Below are positions 20,451 through 29,518 of a stretch of DNA of 36,245 nt, piece after piece (the stretch's first letter is position 1; every line of letters begins with the position of its first letter). The stretch is taken from positions 1-36,245 of IMG/VR virus record IMGVR_UViG_3300022693_002348, one strand, 5' to 3'. The notes beneath the pieces are model-generated. The model ran no database searches. It was not told the DNA's origin and saw only the letters and a program-made list of their open reading frames with translations. The translations under genes and the position numbers were made by a program. The stretch comes from a virus.

Positions 20451-22846
20451 CACACATGCACCTGCTTGGGGCCGCGCCAGCCATAGGTAACAGGCACCTG
20501 CACCAGCGTCGGGCGCGCATCTTCCTCATTCCCATCATCGATGGCAATGGTGATCTCGGTCTGGTGGTTTTCCAGCCAATCCTGGCCGCCCTGAAGCGTG
20601 CTGAAGAATGTGGTGCGGGCCGGATATTGACCATCAGGGCCGGGAATCGTGCCGTAAGGATCCCAGACGTATTCGCCAGGGTGTTCCATCGCCCACTGCT
20701 GTTCCACGCCCAGCCAATTCACCTTAGCGCGCACCATCTGCTGGGGATCGCGCATCTGGGGCACCGCGTAGATGGGCAGCTGGTATCGCACGATATCCCA
20801 GTCGCCGCCTTCCGTTGCAGCCGGGATATCGACGCCTGGATCGCTGGGATCATCATAGCCACCACCATCGCCGCCTGGCGCATAGTATGCGAACAGATCA
20901 TTTTCGCGATCGGGCGGCCAGGGAAGCGGGATCACGGACTCGTAGGTCGCGCCACCCAGATCGATTTCATAGCGATAGGCAGGCCACCAGGCAGGCGCTT
21001 CCTCCGGGAAGACCACGTCGTATGGATCGGAATCGAACGCAATGCCGGGATTGCCATAGGGGCGATACTGATCCAGCGGATCTTCCTCGGCCAGCGGCGG
21101 CCAGCTGTAGATGTTGGGCCACCAAGAAGGGCGCACGGGCCATCCATCCTGCGGCTCGGCATACAGGTTGTCCGGATCCTTAGGATCCTCGATGTTGCCT
21201 GCGGTAACCGGCAGATTGCCGCCCCCCGCCGATGCACCGTTGCCGAAATCGCCGTCCGAATTGCCGGATCCGATTGCACACGCCAGCTGCACCTTGGCTT
21301 CCGCGAAACCGCCCTGAAGATCCCATATGAATTCAACCTCCGCGACCTTGCCTTCAACGATTCCGCCCTTGATCTGGCGGCCGGTGATGCGAACGGTGGT
21401 GCCGGTATCGATCACCCATGCCTTGTCGATGGTGGTGCGGAAGCTGTAATTGCCCGACCGGATTTCCGGCGCGGCTTCCTTGATGCCACGGCGGATCGCA
21501 TAGTCGATGCAGCGCCGGCCGAACCCGGAAAGCGCGGCCTGGGCCGTATCCTGATCGCGCAGCGGCGCGTTGGTCACCAGCACCGGATCCCACAGCTTTT
21601 CGCCATAGTGCGTGCTTTCCGTATCGGTCACGAATGAATCAGGCAGGAGGCCCACGTCCGATCGGTGATTGATCGAATTCTGGAACACCATGCCATTGCT
21701 ACTGGCGCGCTCACCGGCGCCATATTCGGTGTCGGTTTCCCACTGATCGACCGTGGGATCCTCATCCAGGCCCTGCGCGGAAAGCGCCACATACAGCGGC
21801 TCTTCATTGCCGGGCTTCAGTTCTTGGCAAGCGATCGGGATCACGATGCGCACCACCTCGCGCATGGGCTTGGCCTGCACACCGTAGATATGCAGAAGCG
21901 GATAGCTGAAGCCGGTGGAATCCATCGAAACCGTGGTGGCACCGCCGGAATTGAAATCAGCGGCATCTTCCGGAAGGCCGGAGACGTCTTCGCTCAATTC
22001 GGTAACCAGCAGGGGCCGGCGGCCGGATACGCTGGGCGGATTGGCATCGGGGCCATCCACCTTCACCAGCGCGGAATAGGTCACCACGAAACTGGAGCCG
22101 ATCGTCGTGCCCTGTTCCGGCCAGGAATCGGTGAAGCCTGGCGTGAAGGTGTAATTGCCGGCATAGAAGCCGGTCTCGCCGTAGTGTTCCGCGATCCGGT
22201 CAATCTCATCCTGCACATGATCGCCGATGGAAAGGGCAACAGCGCGGCGGCGAACCCATTCCAGGTTCAGATCCACCACTACGGCACGCGGCGGAATCGA
22301 CTCGAACGTCACGTCGAAACTGGCTGCATCGATATCAGCAGTGGTCAGATTCACCACGCGGCCGGGATCGCCGAACATGCTGCACAGATACGGGAAACCC
22401 ATGGCATCGAATTCCAGCTGCCTGGTGGTGGCAGCAAGGATCACACGGGCATCCAGTGCATCCTGCGCTTCCTCGATCTGCGGAATGTAGAAGGCAGGGT
22501 CTGCGGCGATCTGGGCCAGCACGTTGGCTTGCAGCTGCACATCATCGGGCCGCTGGGAATCGAACTCGAACACCGTGCGGGATCCGCGCAGGCCATTGGT
22601 CATCTTCACGACCACGCCATAGAACAGGTGGCGCACCTGCCCATTCACCAGCGTGCTGATGTGGCAGGCTTCACGGCCTTCCAGCGCATCATCGCCGTCG
22701 ATGTAATCGGTCACCACGGTGGCGATCCTGCGGCCGAATTCAGCGTGCTTCACGTTCATGGAAGCAATGCGCATATCCATCCTGGCATGCGCCACTGGAT
22801 CGAATTCAGTGCCTGGTGCCACCCAGGCGAAATACGGCCTACTCAT
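20450..22846 (-). CDS. Tail tip / baseplate hub-like protein
   Basis: The protein has 798 residues from ATG 22846 (the 22912 start lies in the previous gene). The first ~200 residues are strand-rich, with EFDPVAHARMDMRIASMNVK and FGRRIATVVTDYIDG, in the position and style of hub or host-specificity proteins (lambda gpJ region). A stretch at about 560-645 is extremely rich in Trp and Pro (PSWWPNIYSWPP, PAWWPAY, PLPWPPD). A segment around 490-540 (RTTIDKAWVIDTGTTVRITG) is beta-sandwich-like. It is the largest distal-tail gene and follows the tape measure and a 187-residue tail protein. Confidence 0.65.
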   Translation of the reverse strand: MSRPYFAWVAPGTEFDPVAHARMDMRIASMNVKHAEFGRRIATVVTDYIDGDDALEGREACHISTLVNGQVRHLFYGVVVKMTNGLRGSRTVFEFDSQRPDDVQLQANVLAQIAADPAFYIPQIEEAQDALDARVILAATTRQLEFDAMGFPYLCSMFGDPGRVVNLTTADIDAASFDVTFESIPPRAVVVDLNLEWVRRRAVALSIGDHVQDEIDRIAEHYGETGFYAGNYTFTPGFTDSWPEQGTTIGSSFVVTYSALVKVDGPDANPPSVSGRRPLLVTELSEDVSGLPEDAADFNSGGATTVSMDSTGFSYPLLHIYGVQAKPMREVVRIVIPIACQELKPGNEEPLYVALSAQGLDEDPTVDQWETDTEYGAGERASSNGMVFQNSINHRSDVGLLPDSFVTDTESTHYGEKLWDPVLVTNAPLRDQDTAQAALSGFGRRCIDYAIRRGIKEAAPEIRSGNYSFRTTIDKAWVIDTGTTVRITGRQIKGGIVEGKVAEVEFIWDLQGGFAEAKVQLACAIGSGNSDGDFGNGASAGGGNLPVTAGNIEDPKDPDNLYAEPQDGWPVRPSWWPNIYSWPPLAEEDPLDQYRPYGNPGIAFDSDPYDVVFPEEAPAWWPAYRYEIDLGGATYESVIPLPWPPDRENDLFAYYAPGGDGGGYDDPSDPGVDIPAATEGGDWDIVRYQLPIYAVPQMRDPQQMVRAKVNWLGVEQQWAMEHPGEYVWDPYGTIPGPDGQYPARTTFFSTLQGGQDWLENHQTEITIAIDDGNEEDARPTLVQVPVTYGWRGPKQVHV

Positions 22847-23402
22847 CGCGCAGATCCCTGTCCTCGCGCCACGCCCATTCCCAGGACGCGGACTTGGAAT
22901 TTTCGCTGCCACTATAGCTGGAAGATTCCGGCGCGGCCAGCAGCTTGGGGCGCCAGGCGGTCAGATGCACATCGGGATCAGCCGCCATGCCTTCCAGACC
23001 AACCGTGCGGGGCCTGAACTCACCCGGGCTGGCTTCCACCATCTTCATGTAGCGAATCGATCCAGGAACATGCGGCCGGATCAGATCAGCAGGCGCAACC
23101 TGGCCCACCATGTAGAACGGCACCGCGCACTCGATCTCGATGCGCTGCCACTTGCGGAAGGTGAAAAGCTGGGGCGCGAAAAGGCCCTCGCCGCTGATCG
23201 TGAACTGAAGCCTGAAGCCCAGGTCGGGGATCCCGAAAAACAGCAGACCGCCATCCAGGGCGCGCACGTTCTCACCCAGATCCTCTTCCTGGAACTGCAT
23301 GTCCACGCCGCTGCACGCGCCATATGGCAGCTTCTGGCCGCCGATGCGCAGAAGGCTGTCACGCGGCCCCCATTCGGCCACCTCGATCGGAAAACGCATC
23401 AT
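22839..23402 (-). CDS. Distal tail protein-like
   Basis: The protein has 187 residues from ATG 23402 (or 23399), coupled to the tape measure stop (ATGA). It starts MMRFPIEVAEWGPRDSLLRI and has several strands in the first 120 residues (FFGIPDLGFRLQFTISGEGL, then FRKWQRIEIECAVPFYMVGQ). This is the position of the Dit or minor tail protein (lambda gpM/gpL area). The C-terminus is polar and Ser/Trp-rich. The call is from gene order. Confidence 0.55.
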   Translation of the reverse strand: MMRFPIEVAEWGPRDSLLRIGGQKLPYGACSGVDMQFQEEDLGENVRALDGGLLFFGIPDLGFRLQFTISGEGLFAPQLFTFRKWQRIEIECAVPFYMVGQVAPADLIRPHVPGSIRYMKMVEASPGEFRPRTVGLEGMAADPDVHLTAWRPKLLAAPESSSYSGSENSKSASWEWAWREDRDLRDE

Positions 23403-26400
23403 CGCATGCTCCCTGGGGCACCGCGCACCCTGCCACGGTTATGACGGCGCGCAGCTGCCTGAAGATCCGCCTCGCTGGCATCGGTGTAGAACGGAATGCC
23501 ATCCATGAACCGCTGGCCGTTGAAGTAGGCATTGAACTGCCGCATGCCCATTCCAGCGCCGCCAGGGCCACCAGCAGTGCCAGCAGGCCGCAGGCGCGGC
23601 ATCATGACGGTGCCACCATTGGCGAATGCCGGCATGCCCATCTTCATGCCCATCAGCGATCGCGCACGGCTTCCACCATAATTGATCGCATCCAGCAGCG
23701 GCCTGAACATGCGCGCCGCAGCCGCATTGATCACATACTCGCCATTGGAAAGCCAGGCCAGGATGGAATCGCTGCGCGGGCCACCCCTGCCACGGATCGG
23801 GCCGCCGGTTGCATAGCCAGGCGCACCGGCACCAGCATCGCCGCCACCGGAATCCCAGGTGAAGAAATTGCGAACCTTGCGGCCCAGGCTGCGGAACTTG
23901 TCACCGATCTTCGACAGCGTGGCGCTGAAGCCATCCGTAAGGATCGAATGGATGGTGTCCATGATCCCGTTCCAGATCGCCCTGATGGGCGCGGTCAGGA
24001 AATTGAAGGCGCTGGCGATCGCATCGGCAATGCGCGTGCCGAAAAGCGACTGGAAGATGCCGTAGATGAAGTCGCCGATGCCCTTGAAGAATCCCTCGAT
24101 CTGATCGCGGAACTTGTAGGCAAGCGCGAACACAGCCGCGATGATGGCGGTGATCAGCACCACGGTTGCAACAGGTGCGGCCGCGAATGCCGATGCGATC
24201 AGGCCGCCGATGGTCGCCAGGCCCGTGCCGATGGCGCTGATGGCCGGCACGATGAGAGCCTGGCCGATCCGCTGCACGATGAAGCGGAAGATGAAGCCAA
24301 CCGACCTGGAAACCAGCTGCACCAGGAATCGGCCGCCAACGCGGAACACATTGATGGCACCACCCATCGCCACCCGCGCACCGCGCAGGAAACTGCCGAA
24401 CAGGCCGCGCCCCAGGCTGGTCTTGATGGCATTCCCCAGAGTCTTGAACGCGTCGATGAGCGGCTGAAGGCTGCCCTGTTTGAATACCTGGAACAGCGCC
24501 TTGGCGCCACCGATGCCGATCTGGAAGAACGACCGGATGATGCTGATGCCCAGCTTCACCGTGCCGATCAGCAGCTGGAGAATCGTGAACGGCAGGCCGA
24601 ACATGCGCTGAAGGATCTGGCCGGTGCCAACGCGGCCCAGCTGGGAAAGCGCCTGGCTGAAGGTCAACGCACCGGTCGAGAGGCCGCTGATGATGCCCAG
24701 CACCGTGAACAGAAGGCCGATGAGCCCGGCGAATGCCAGGCCCTTGCCGATCATCGAAAGGATGCCGAACAGGATCTTGAAGCCGCCGATCAGCTGGAAG
24801 ATGATCAGCAGCAAGAGCACCTGCTTGCCATTCTTCACACCCAGGATCGGCGCGAACTTATCCAGGAAGCGGATCAGCGCGTCGTAGGCATCCTTGATGG
24901 CAGGCCCCCATTCGGCCCAGAAGCCCTTCACGGCGCGATAGCCTTCCTTCAGGGTATCGATCACCACGAAAAGCACGCTGCGCACATCGATCATGGCCTG
25001 GCCGGCTTCACCGAACGAGGCCACCAGCTGCGCATCATTGGCCGCGCTGGGGCTGAACAGCAGCTTGAGCGCGAACACCACCTGTTCAATGAAGGCAAGC
25101 ACCTTTTCCAGGCCATTGCCAACCGACTTCGCGAACCGATCGACGCTGCCATTGGCGACGCCACCGTTGAGCACGCGGGCGAACGCCAGGAACGGGCCGG
25201 CAAGGCCATCCTCGCCTGCCGTGCTGGCCTGGAAGGCTGCCTGGATGGCGCGGCCCAGCGTGCCCATGCGGCTGGTGATAGGATCCAGCGCAGGCCCCAT
25301 GGCGCGCAGCACGTTCAACACCGCCTTGAAGGCCTCGGCGATGCCATATGCCAGCTGCCGGATAGGCTTAGGGATCAGACCGATGATGAAGGCCAGCGTG
25401 CGCCGGGCAGCTTCCTTGGGCTCATTCAACGCCAGTGAAACGGCGCTGGCGACCTGGTCATAGATCGCCCGCACGCGTGCACCATAGGCCGCGAACACAC
25501 CGGTGTCGGCATATTCACGGAACCGCTGCGACAAGGCCTTCAGCTTGGCAGAAACGGCCTCCAGGCCATCGCTGAAGCTGTTCAGCGCATTCTGACGGAA
25601 GAAACCCTGGATGAAGTCCGTCACGGCCTTCAGCGCGCCCCTGGCGCCATTGCCGAATGCTTCGAACAGATTGCCGGCGATGCGCTTGGTCTTCAGCAGC
25701 GCAGCCGCGAATGAAGAAAAGCGCTGGGAATCGGCGAATGCATTGGCGAATTTCATCGTCGTGAATTCACCGACACCGATGCCCTGGAAGCCGGTTTTCA
25801 GGCCGTCATCGTTGAGCTCGGCAAGGGCCTGCATGTAGGCCTGCGGGCCACGCGCCAGCAGCACGAAACCAGCCGTCAGCTTCTTCGCATTGCCATTGAT
25901 GAAGGCAGTCAGGCGCTGGATCCGCTTCGTAAGGATCGCGCCGAAATCCTTGGCACCGGTGCGGGCGAAACCGTCAATGGCCTTCGCGATCGCATCGAAA
26001 AGATCCTTCATGGCATCTGCCACGCCGGACTCGGCAATCGCCAATTTCAGCCTGCGGATCGCATTCCTGATGCGCGCACCAGACGACTGGAAATCGTCAG
26101 CAGCCTTCGCCGCGGTGCCTGCGAACCTGCCCTGAAGGGCCACGCCGAACTTTTCCAGGAAGGGCAGCGCCTCGAGGTTGCCGGCGCTCACCAGCTTCAC
26201 GAATTCGCCGGTCGTCATGCCCATGGCTTCAGCAGCAAGGCCAAGCGCACCGGGCAGATTTTCGCCCAGCTGGCCGCTGATCTCTTCCAGGCTCACCCGG
26301 CCCTTGGAAGCCACCTGGGAAACCGCCACCAGGGCACGTTCCACCTGGTCACCGGTGCGGCCCAGCGCCTGGCCGGCCTGCACGATGCCAAGGAAATTGG

Positions 26401-26923
26401 CGCGGGCCAGTTCCAGATCACCGCCAGCTGCGACCACGGCATTCGCCATATCCGCGAACGGTTGCCCGATCGATTCCACCGAGACGCCCAGGTCATCGGC
26501 CAACTTCTGGATGAATTCGAGCTCCTGGGAAGCCTTGGCTGCGGATCCCGTTGCCGATTCCAGAGCCAGCTTCAGCGCTTCCACGCCCTGGCCGGCATCG
26601 GCCGCACTCTTCGCCACCTTGATGCCCAGCACCGTGGCAATGGCACCACCGGCCACAGCCAGGCGGTTGGCGCTGATCGCAGTGCGGGCAAGGCCAGTGC
26701 CCACGCGGGCAGTCAGGCCAACGACACGGCCCATGGCACCAGCTGCACGGCCGATACCAGTGGCAAGGAAGGTGAAGCCCGATCCCGCAGCCCTGTTGCT
26801 GCGGTTGACCGAATTCATGCGCCGTTCCAGGGATCCCAGGCGCGCAGCGATCCGGTTCAGACTGGAAACGACCGCCTGATCACCGCGCACCCGGTAACGA
26901 AATTCAAGATCCTGGTTTGCCAT
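23399..26923 (-). CDS. Tape measure protein
   Basis: The protein has 1174 residues. It sets tail length and later helps DNA entry. The N-terminal tape measure domain is visible (about 100-300): GVSVESIGQPFADMANAVV, the 'GQLGENLPGALGLAAEAMGM' segment followed by TTGEFVKL, which is conserved in this family. Several hydrophobic stretches follow between about 680 and 960 (LLLIIFQLIGGFKILFGILS and the Ala/Val-rich part near 950). The C-terminal part is Gly-rich (AGAPGYATGGPIRGRGG), with the SNGEYVINAAAARMF motif, common near the end of such proteins. The start overlaps the upstream frame by 20 bases. At roughly 0.15 nm per residue a tail near 175 nm is expected. Confidence 0.9.
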   Translation of the reverse strand: MANQDLEFRYRVRGDQAVVSSLNRIAARLGSLERRMNSVNRSNRAAGSGFTFLATGIGRAAGAMGRVVGLTARVGTGLARTAISANRLAVAGGAIATVLGIKVAKSAADAGQGVEALKLALESATGSAAKASQELEFIQKLADDLGVSVESIGQPFADMANAVVAAGGDLELARANFLGIVQAGQALGRTGDQVERALVAVSQVASKGRVSLEEISGQLGENLPGALGLAAEAMGMTTGEFVKLVSAGNLEALPFLEKFGVALQGRFAGTAAKAADDFQSSGARIRNAIRRLKLAIAESGVADAMKDLFDAIAKAIDGFARTGAKDFGAILTKRIQRLTAFINGNAKKLTAGFVLLARGPQAYMQALAELNDDGLKTGFQGIGVGEFTTMKFANAFADSQRFSSFAAALLKTKRIAGNLFEAFGNGARGALKAVTDFIQGFFRQNALNSFSDGLEAVSAKLKALSQRFREYADTGVFAAYGARVRAIYDQVASAVSLALNEPKEAARRTLAFIIGLIPKPIRQLAYGIAEAFKAVLNVLRAMGPALDPITSRMGTLGRAIQAAFQASTAGEDGLAGPFLAFARVLNGGVANGSVDRFAKSVGNGLEKVLAFIEQVVFALKLLFSPSAANDAQLVASFGEAGQAMIDVRSVLFVVIDTLKEGYRAVKGFWAEWGPAIKDAYDALIRFLDKFAPILGVKNGKQVLLLLIIFQLIGGFKILFGILSMIGKGLAFAGLIGLLFTVLGIISGLSTGALTFSQALSQLGRVGTGQILQRMFGLPFTILQLLIGTVKLGISIIRSFFQIGIGGAKALFQVFKQGSLQPLIDAFKTLGNAIKTSLGRGLFGSFLRGARVAMGGAINVFRVGGRFLVQLVSRSVGFIFRFIVQRIGQALIVPAISAIGTGLATIGGLIASAFAAAPVATVVLITAIIAAVFALAYKFRDQIEGFFKGIGDFIYGIFQSLFGTRIADAIASAFNFLTAPIRAIWNGIMDTIHSILTDGFSATLSKIGDKFRSLGRKVRNFFTWDSGGGDAGAGAPGYATGGPIRGRGGPRSDSILAWLSNGEYVINAAAARMFRPLLDAINYGGSRARSLMGMKMGMPAFANGGTVMMPRLRPAGTAGGPGGAGMGMRQFNAYFNGQRFMDGIPFYTDASEADLQAAARRHNRGRVRGAPGSMR

Positions 26924-27200
26924 CTGGCCGGGCGTCCATTTCCATTCCTGCTCGGCCCATGCTTAGCTGAAATAGCTTAGCCATGCCAGATGCTATAGGG
27001 CTGTCCTCATCGCCTTCCTTGGATCCCAGCGATCCCACCAGCATGATCAGGCCCTGAAGCCCATCCATGCGATCCTGCGCCTCCAGCGCCTGCGCTTCGA
27101 TGGCATAGGCCACCGCCTCATGCAGGGGCCATTCCTGGGCAGCCTGTGGCCGGCCATTCCTGGAACAGATCACATCGACCCGATACAGGATGCCGGCCAC
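26904..27200 (-). CDS. Tail assembly chaperone, T-type frame (possible -1 frameshift product)
   Basis: The frame is open from at least 27410 to 26904 and lies -1 relative to the G-type gene; overlap with that gene would be 193 bases. If it is an independent gene, GTG 27200 gives 98 residues but has no clear ribosome site. The more likely expression, as in lambda G/GT, is a -1 slip near the end of the G-type gene to make a fused chaperone. No canonical X-XXY-YYZ heptamer is visible by eye. The encoded part (HEAVAYAIEAQALEAQDRMD, then LIMLVGSLGSKEG) is helical and ends within the tape measure start. Confidence 0.6.
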   Translation of the reverse strand: MAGILYRVDVICSRNGRPQAAQEWPLHEAVAYAIEAQALEAQDRMDGLQGLIMLVGSLGSKEGDEDSPIASGMAKLFQLSMGRAGMEMDARPDGKPGS

Positions 27201-27217
27201 GAAATGCCGCAGGAAGA

Positions 27218-27787
27218 TCAGGCGCCCGGCGGCAGTTCCGAGCCTTCCACGATCGCCCGCGCCGTTTCCGGATCCACCGGCTGGCGATCGGGGCTCGGGG
27301 ATGAGGTCACCCCACTGGTCGTATCGCGGCTGGGCTGGTCGAGCCGGTTTTCGGGGATCGCGATCGCCGTTTGGCTGAACATACCAGCGAGGCCCGAACG
27401 CTTGCCCCATTCGGCGAAAAAATCCGCCGGATCCTGGCCGTTGAACGTGGCGTCCAGCACGGTGCCGGACAGTTCACGCATATCGGCCAGCGGCAGATCC
27501 AGGATGCCCTGGAGCGTTTCATCGTCATCGGGCTGCCCAGTCGATTCCGCGATGATGGTGGCGATGGCCTTGGGCGCATCTTCCAGCAGCCGGCGCGCAA
27601 CCGGCATCAGGTTGCCATCGGCGGCACCCTCGGCCAGATCGGCCAGCTGGTCATCGCTGATGAAGCGGGCGATGGAATCGCGAACGGTATCCAGGCTGAT
27701 GCCGTAGGCCTTGCCGGTGATGCCGGTGTCGGGCAGCGTGAAATCACGGCCCTTCCGCTTGGACTTCGAATTGGCGAAAATGCTCAT
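27218..27787 (-). CDS. Tail assembly chaperone, G-type
   Basis: The protein has 189 residues. It begins MSIFANSKSKRKGRDFTLPD and has alternating acidic helices (ISDDQLADLAEGAADGNLMP; DDETLQGILDLPLADMRELS). This matches the usual position (between tube and tape measure) and character of gpG-type chaperones that coat the tape measure during tail assembly. The C-terminal part is Pro/Ser-rich and overlaps the T-type frame. Its ATG has AAGGAAAAGG upstream. Confidence 0.7.
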   Translation of the reverse strand: MSIFANSKSKRKGRDFTLPDTGITGKAYGISLDTVRDSIARFISDDQLADLAEGAADGNLMPVARRLLEDAPKAIATIIAESTGQPDDDETLQGILDLPLADMRELSGTVLDATFNGQDPADFFAEWGKRSGLAGMFSQTAIAIPENRLDQPSRDTTSGVTSSPSPDRQPVDPETARAIVEGSELPPGA

Positions 27788-27825
27788 GGTGCCTTTTCCT
27801 TCATGCGCCTTTCAGGAGTCGTGAA

Positions 27826-27864
27826 GGGGCGACGGCCAGGAAAGGCATAACCGACCGCCGCCCC
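27826..27864 (-). other. Hairpin between tail tube and chaperone genes
   Basis: On the minus strand GGGGCGGCGG (27864-27855) pairs with CCGTCGCCCC (27835-27826), with one G-U pair in the RNA and a 19-base loop. No T run follows. It could be a partial terminator reducing expression after the highly expressed tube gene. A second short perfect hairpin (GCCACCT-ATC-AGGTGGC) covers the tube stop at 27872-27888. Confidence 0.45.
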
Positions 27865-27879
27865 AGATCGGGCCACCTA

Positions 27880-28671
27880 TCAGGTGGCGATGCTGGCAGG
27901 CTTGTGCTTGCGATACGTGAACAGGCCGTAATTGGCCGGCTGGGTCTCGTCCTGTTCCAGGGTCAGGGTGAAGGAACGCGTAAGCGGATCCTGCCCATCC
28001 TGGATGACGCCCTGCTCGCCGTCAGCGGTCACGCGCACCTTGTGCACCACATAGGTGCCATTGTTGTTTCCGCCCTCATTCTCACGAATGTAGAGCGTGC
28101 CCAGGACACCGCCGGCGATGCTGAAGCCGCCAACGGTGGCAACGGTCTGCGCGGCCGCGTTGAAGGTGATCTTGCCACTGGTAACGCCATCGGGAAGCGC
28201 GATGATCTTGATGAAGCCAGCGTCCTTGTCCAGCTTGTAATCGGGGATCGCCGCACCGTCACCGGCAACGCCGCCGGCGAATTCGGTCACATCGGTGATG
28301 TTCTGCCAGCCTTCCAGGTAGTAGACCTTGCCGGCTTCGAGCTCATCGAAAGCGATCTCGATGGCGTTACCGGCCGGCTGGACTTCATCTTCCTGAAGGC
28401 CCTGAAGGCTGAAGATTTCGGTAACCGGATTGTGATTGCGGGCAACCATCGAAATGGTGGCGCTGGTCACGCGGGTGTTGGTTTTCACAGGGATCGGCAG
28501 GTCGTCCTCGTTGGTATCGACCGTGGTGGTATCGGTTTCCACGCCGATGCTGGCCGACTCCAGGTTGCCCAGATCATGCAGATCCTTCATGCCCCAGAAG
28601 CGGAAAAAGGCCTTGGCCTTGCCGGTCTTCAGAAGCTCGGCACTCTGCCGGCCAATCTCATTCTGATTCAT
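27880..28671 (-). CDS. Major tail tube protein
   Basis: The protein has 263 residues from ATG 28671, with AGGAG 7 bases upstream; the in-frame TTG at 28689 is not needed. It has the strand-rich, acidic composition of gpV-type tube proteins: an N-terminal helix (NEIGRQSAELLKTGKA), then strands such as SIGVETDTTTVDTNEDDL and TNTRVTSATISMVARN, and an Asp/Gly-rich middle. It polymerises into the tail tube around the tape measure. It lies between the tail terminator and the G/T chaperones, the expected place. Confidence 0.8.
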   Translation of the reverse strand: MNQNEIGRQSAELLKTGKAKAFFRFWGMKDLHDLGNLESASIGVETDTTTVDTNEDDLPIPVKTNTRVTSATISMVARNHNPVTEIFSLQGLQEDEVQPAGNAIEIAFDELEAGKVYYLEGWQNITDVTEFAGGVAGDGAAIPDYKLDKDAGFIKIIALPDGVTSGKITFNAAAQTVATVGGFSIAGGVLGTLYIRENEGGNNNGTYVVHKVRVTADGEQGVIQDGQDPLTRSFTLTLEQDETQPANYGLFTYRKHKPASIAT

Positions 28672-28689
28672 CGTCGGACTCCTGTTCAA

Positions 28690-29166
28690 TCAGCCGGTGA
28701 TGCGGGTATTGCCGCCACGGGCCATCCTATAGGTGAAATTGAAGATGGGTGCAACCAATACGAATGACTGCTGATCAGGCTTGCCAGCCGCCAGCTGCGT
28801 CGTTTCATAGGTCAGGCTGTCAACCATCGATCCCAGCTGCTCATCGGCCTCGATGGCAGCACGGCAATTCGCGGCCAGCTGCATCGCGGACAGCATGTCA
28901 TCGCCGCGCCTCACCACCTCGATCGCGACGCCATAGGTGATGATGTAGATGATCGGTGCCGCAAGCGTTTCACCAGGCCAATCATCGGCACCCTGCCCAT
29001 CGACTGGATTGTTGAAATCGGGAAGCGGAAGGATGTTGGCCTCGAACTGCGGCGGCAGGCGCTTCAGATCGGTGGCGCCAACGCGGACTGCCTCAATCCC
29101 TTCCACATCGGCCAGGATGGCCTGGAAGCGCTGAAGGATAGCGATGTGATGGGCATCCAGGTTCAC
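28690..29166 (-). CDS. Tail terminator (gpU-like)
   Basis: The protein has 158 residues from GTG 29166, overlapping the previous gene's stop by GTGA. Segments DAHHIAILQRFQAILADVEG near the start, IIYIITYGVAIEVVRRGDDM in the middle, and QSFVLVAPIFNFTYRMARGG at the end match the alpha/beta pattern of gpU-type proteins that cap the tail tube before head joining. It lies between the head-tail joining gene and the tube gene. Confidence 0.7.
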   Translation of the reverse strand: MNLDAHHIAILQRFQAILADVEGIEAVRVGATDLKRLPPQFEANILPLPDFNNPVDGQGADDWPGETLAAPIIYIITYGVAIEVVRRGDDMLSAMQLAANCRAAIEADEQLGSMVDSLTYETTQLAAGKPDQQSFVLVAPIFNFTYRMARGGNTRITG

Positions 29167-29507
29167 GCGAACACCTCGTCCAGATAGCACTGCCACAGAT
29201 CGCCCAGATCCGGCTGCGGGCCTTCCACCTTGAAGGTGCGGGCACCCCAGACCACCAGATCGCCATCCTTGGCATCAGGATAGCCGCGCAGGCCCATTTC
29301 CAGATCATCGTGCTGAAGGAATCCGGCGATCACCTTGGCATTGGCAATCGCGATTCCGCCCTCGCCGTTGGGATCCACCAGCTGCGGCATCTCATCGATG
29401 ATCATGTCGATCGGAAACGGATCGGCGCCGGAAACCGGCCTGTATTCCACCTCGTCACCGAGCGCGGATATCAGGCTGCCACCGGCGCCATCGAAAATGG
29501 CGAACAT
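29163..29507 (-). CDS. Head-tail joining protein (gpFII-like)
   Basis: The protein has 114 residues from ATG 29507, with AAGGA 8 bases upstream; an in-frame ATG at 29588 lies inside the previous gene. Central features are ALGDEVEYRPVSGADPFPID, then MRQ-like helix (IDEMPQLVD), and the C-terminal FKVEGPQPDLGDLWQCYLDE. The length, strong beta pattern and position match gpFII-type proteins at the connector. The tail terminator gene overlaps its stop. Confidence 0.65.
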   Translation of the reverse strand: MFAIFDGAGGSLISALGDEVEYRPVSGADPFPIDMIIDEMPQLVDPNGEGGIAIANAKVIAGFLQHDDLEMGLRGYPDAKDGDLVVWGARTFKVEGPQPDLGDLWQCYLDEVFA

Positions 29508-29518
29508 CGCCAGGATCC

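Noticed and set aside
21665-23017. A 450-codon rightward ORF opposite the hub gene
   Set aside because: Reverse-strand shadow, rich in His and Gly, with no supporting start signal.
23324-25438. A 704-codon rightward ORF opposite the tape measure gene
   Set aside because: It is the antisense shadow of a clear tape measure gene. The composition (runs of Asp, Glu, Arg, His) is that of reverse-read high-GC coding DNA. No ribosome site or motif supports it.
28672-28689. TTG start for the tail tube gene
   Set aside because: It lies upstream of the ribosome site AGGAG, which serves the ATG at 28671.
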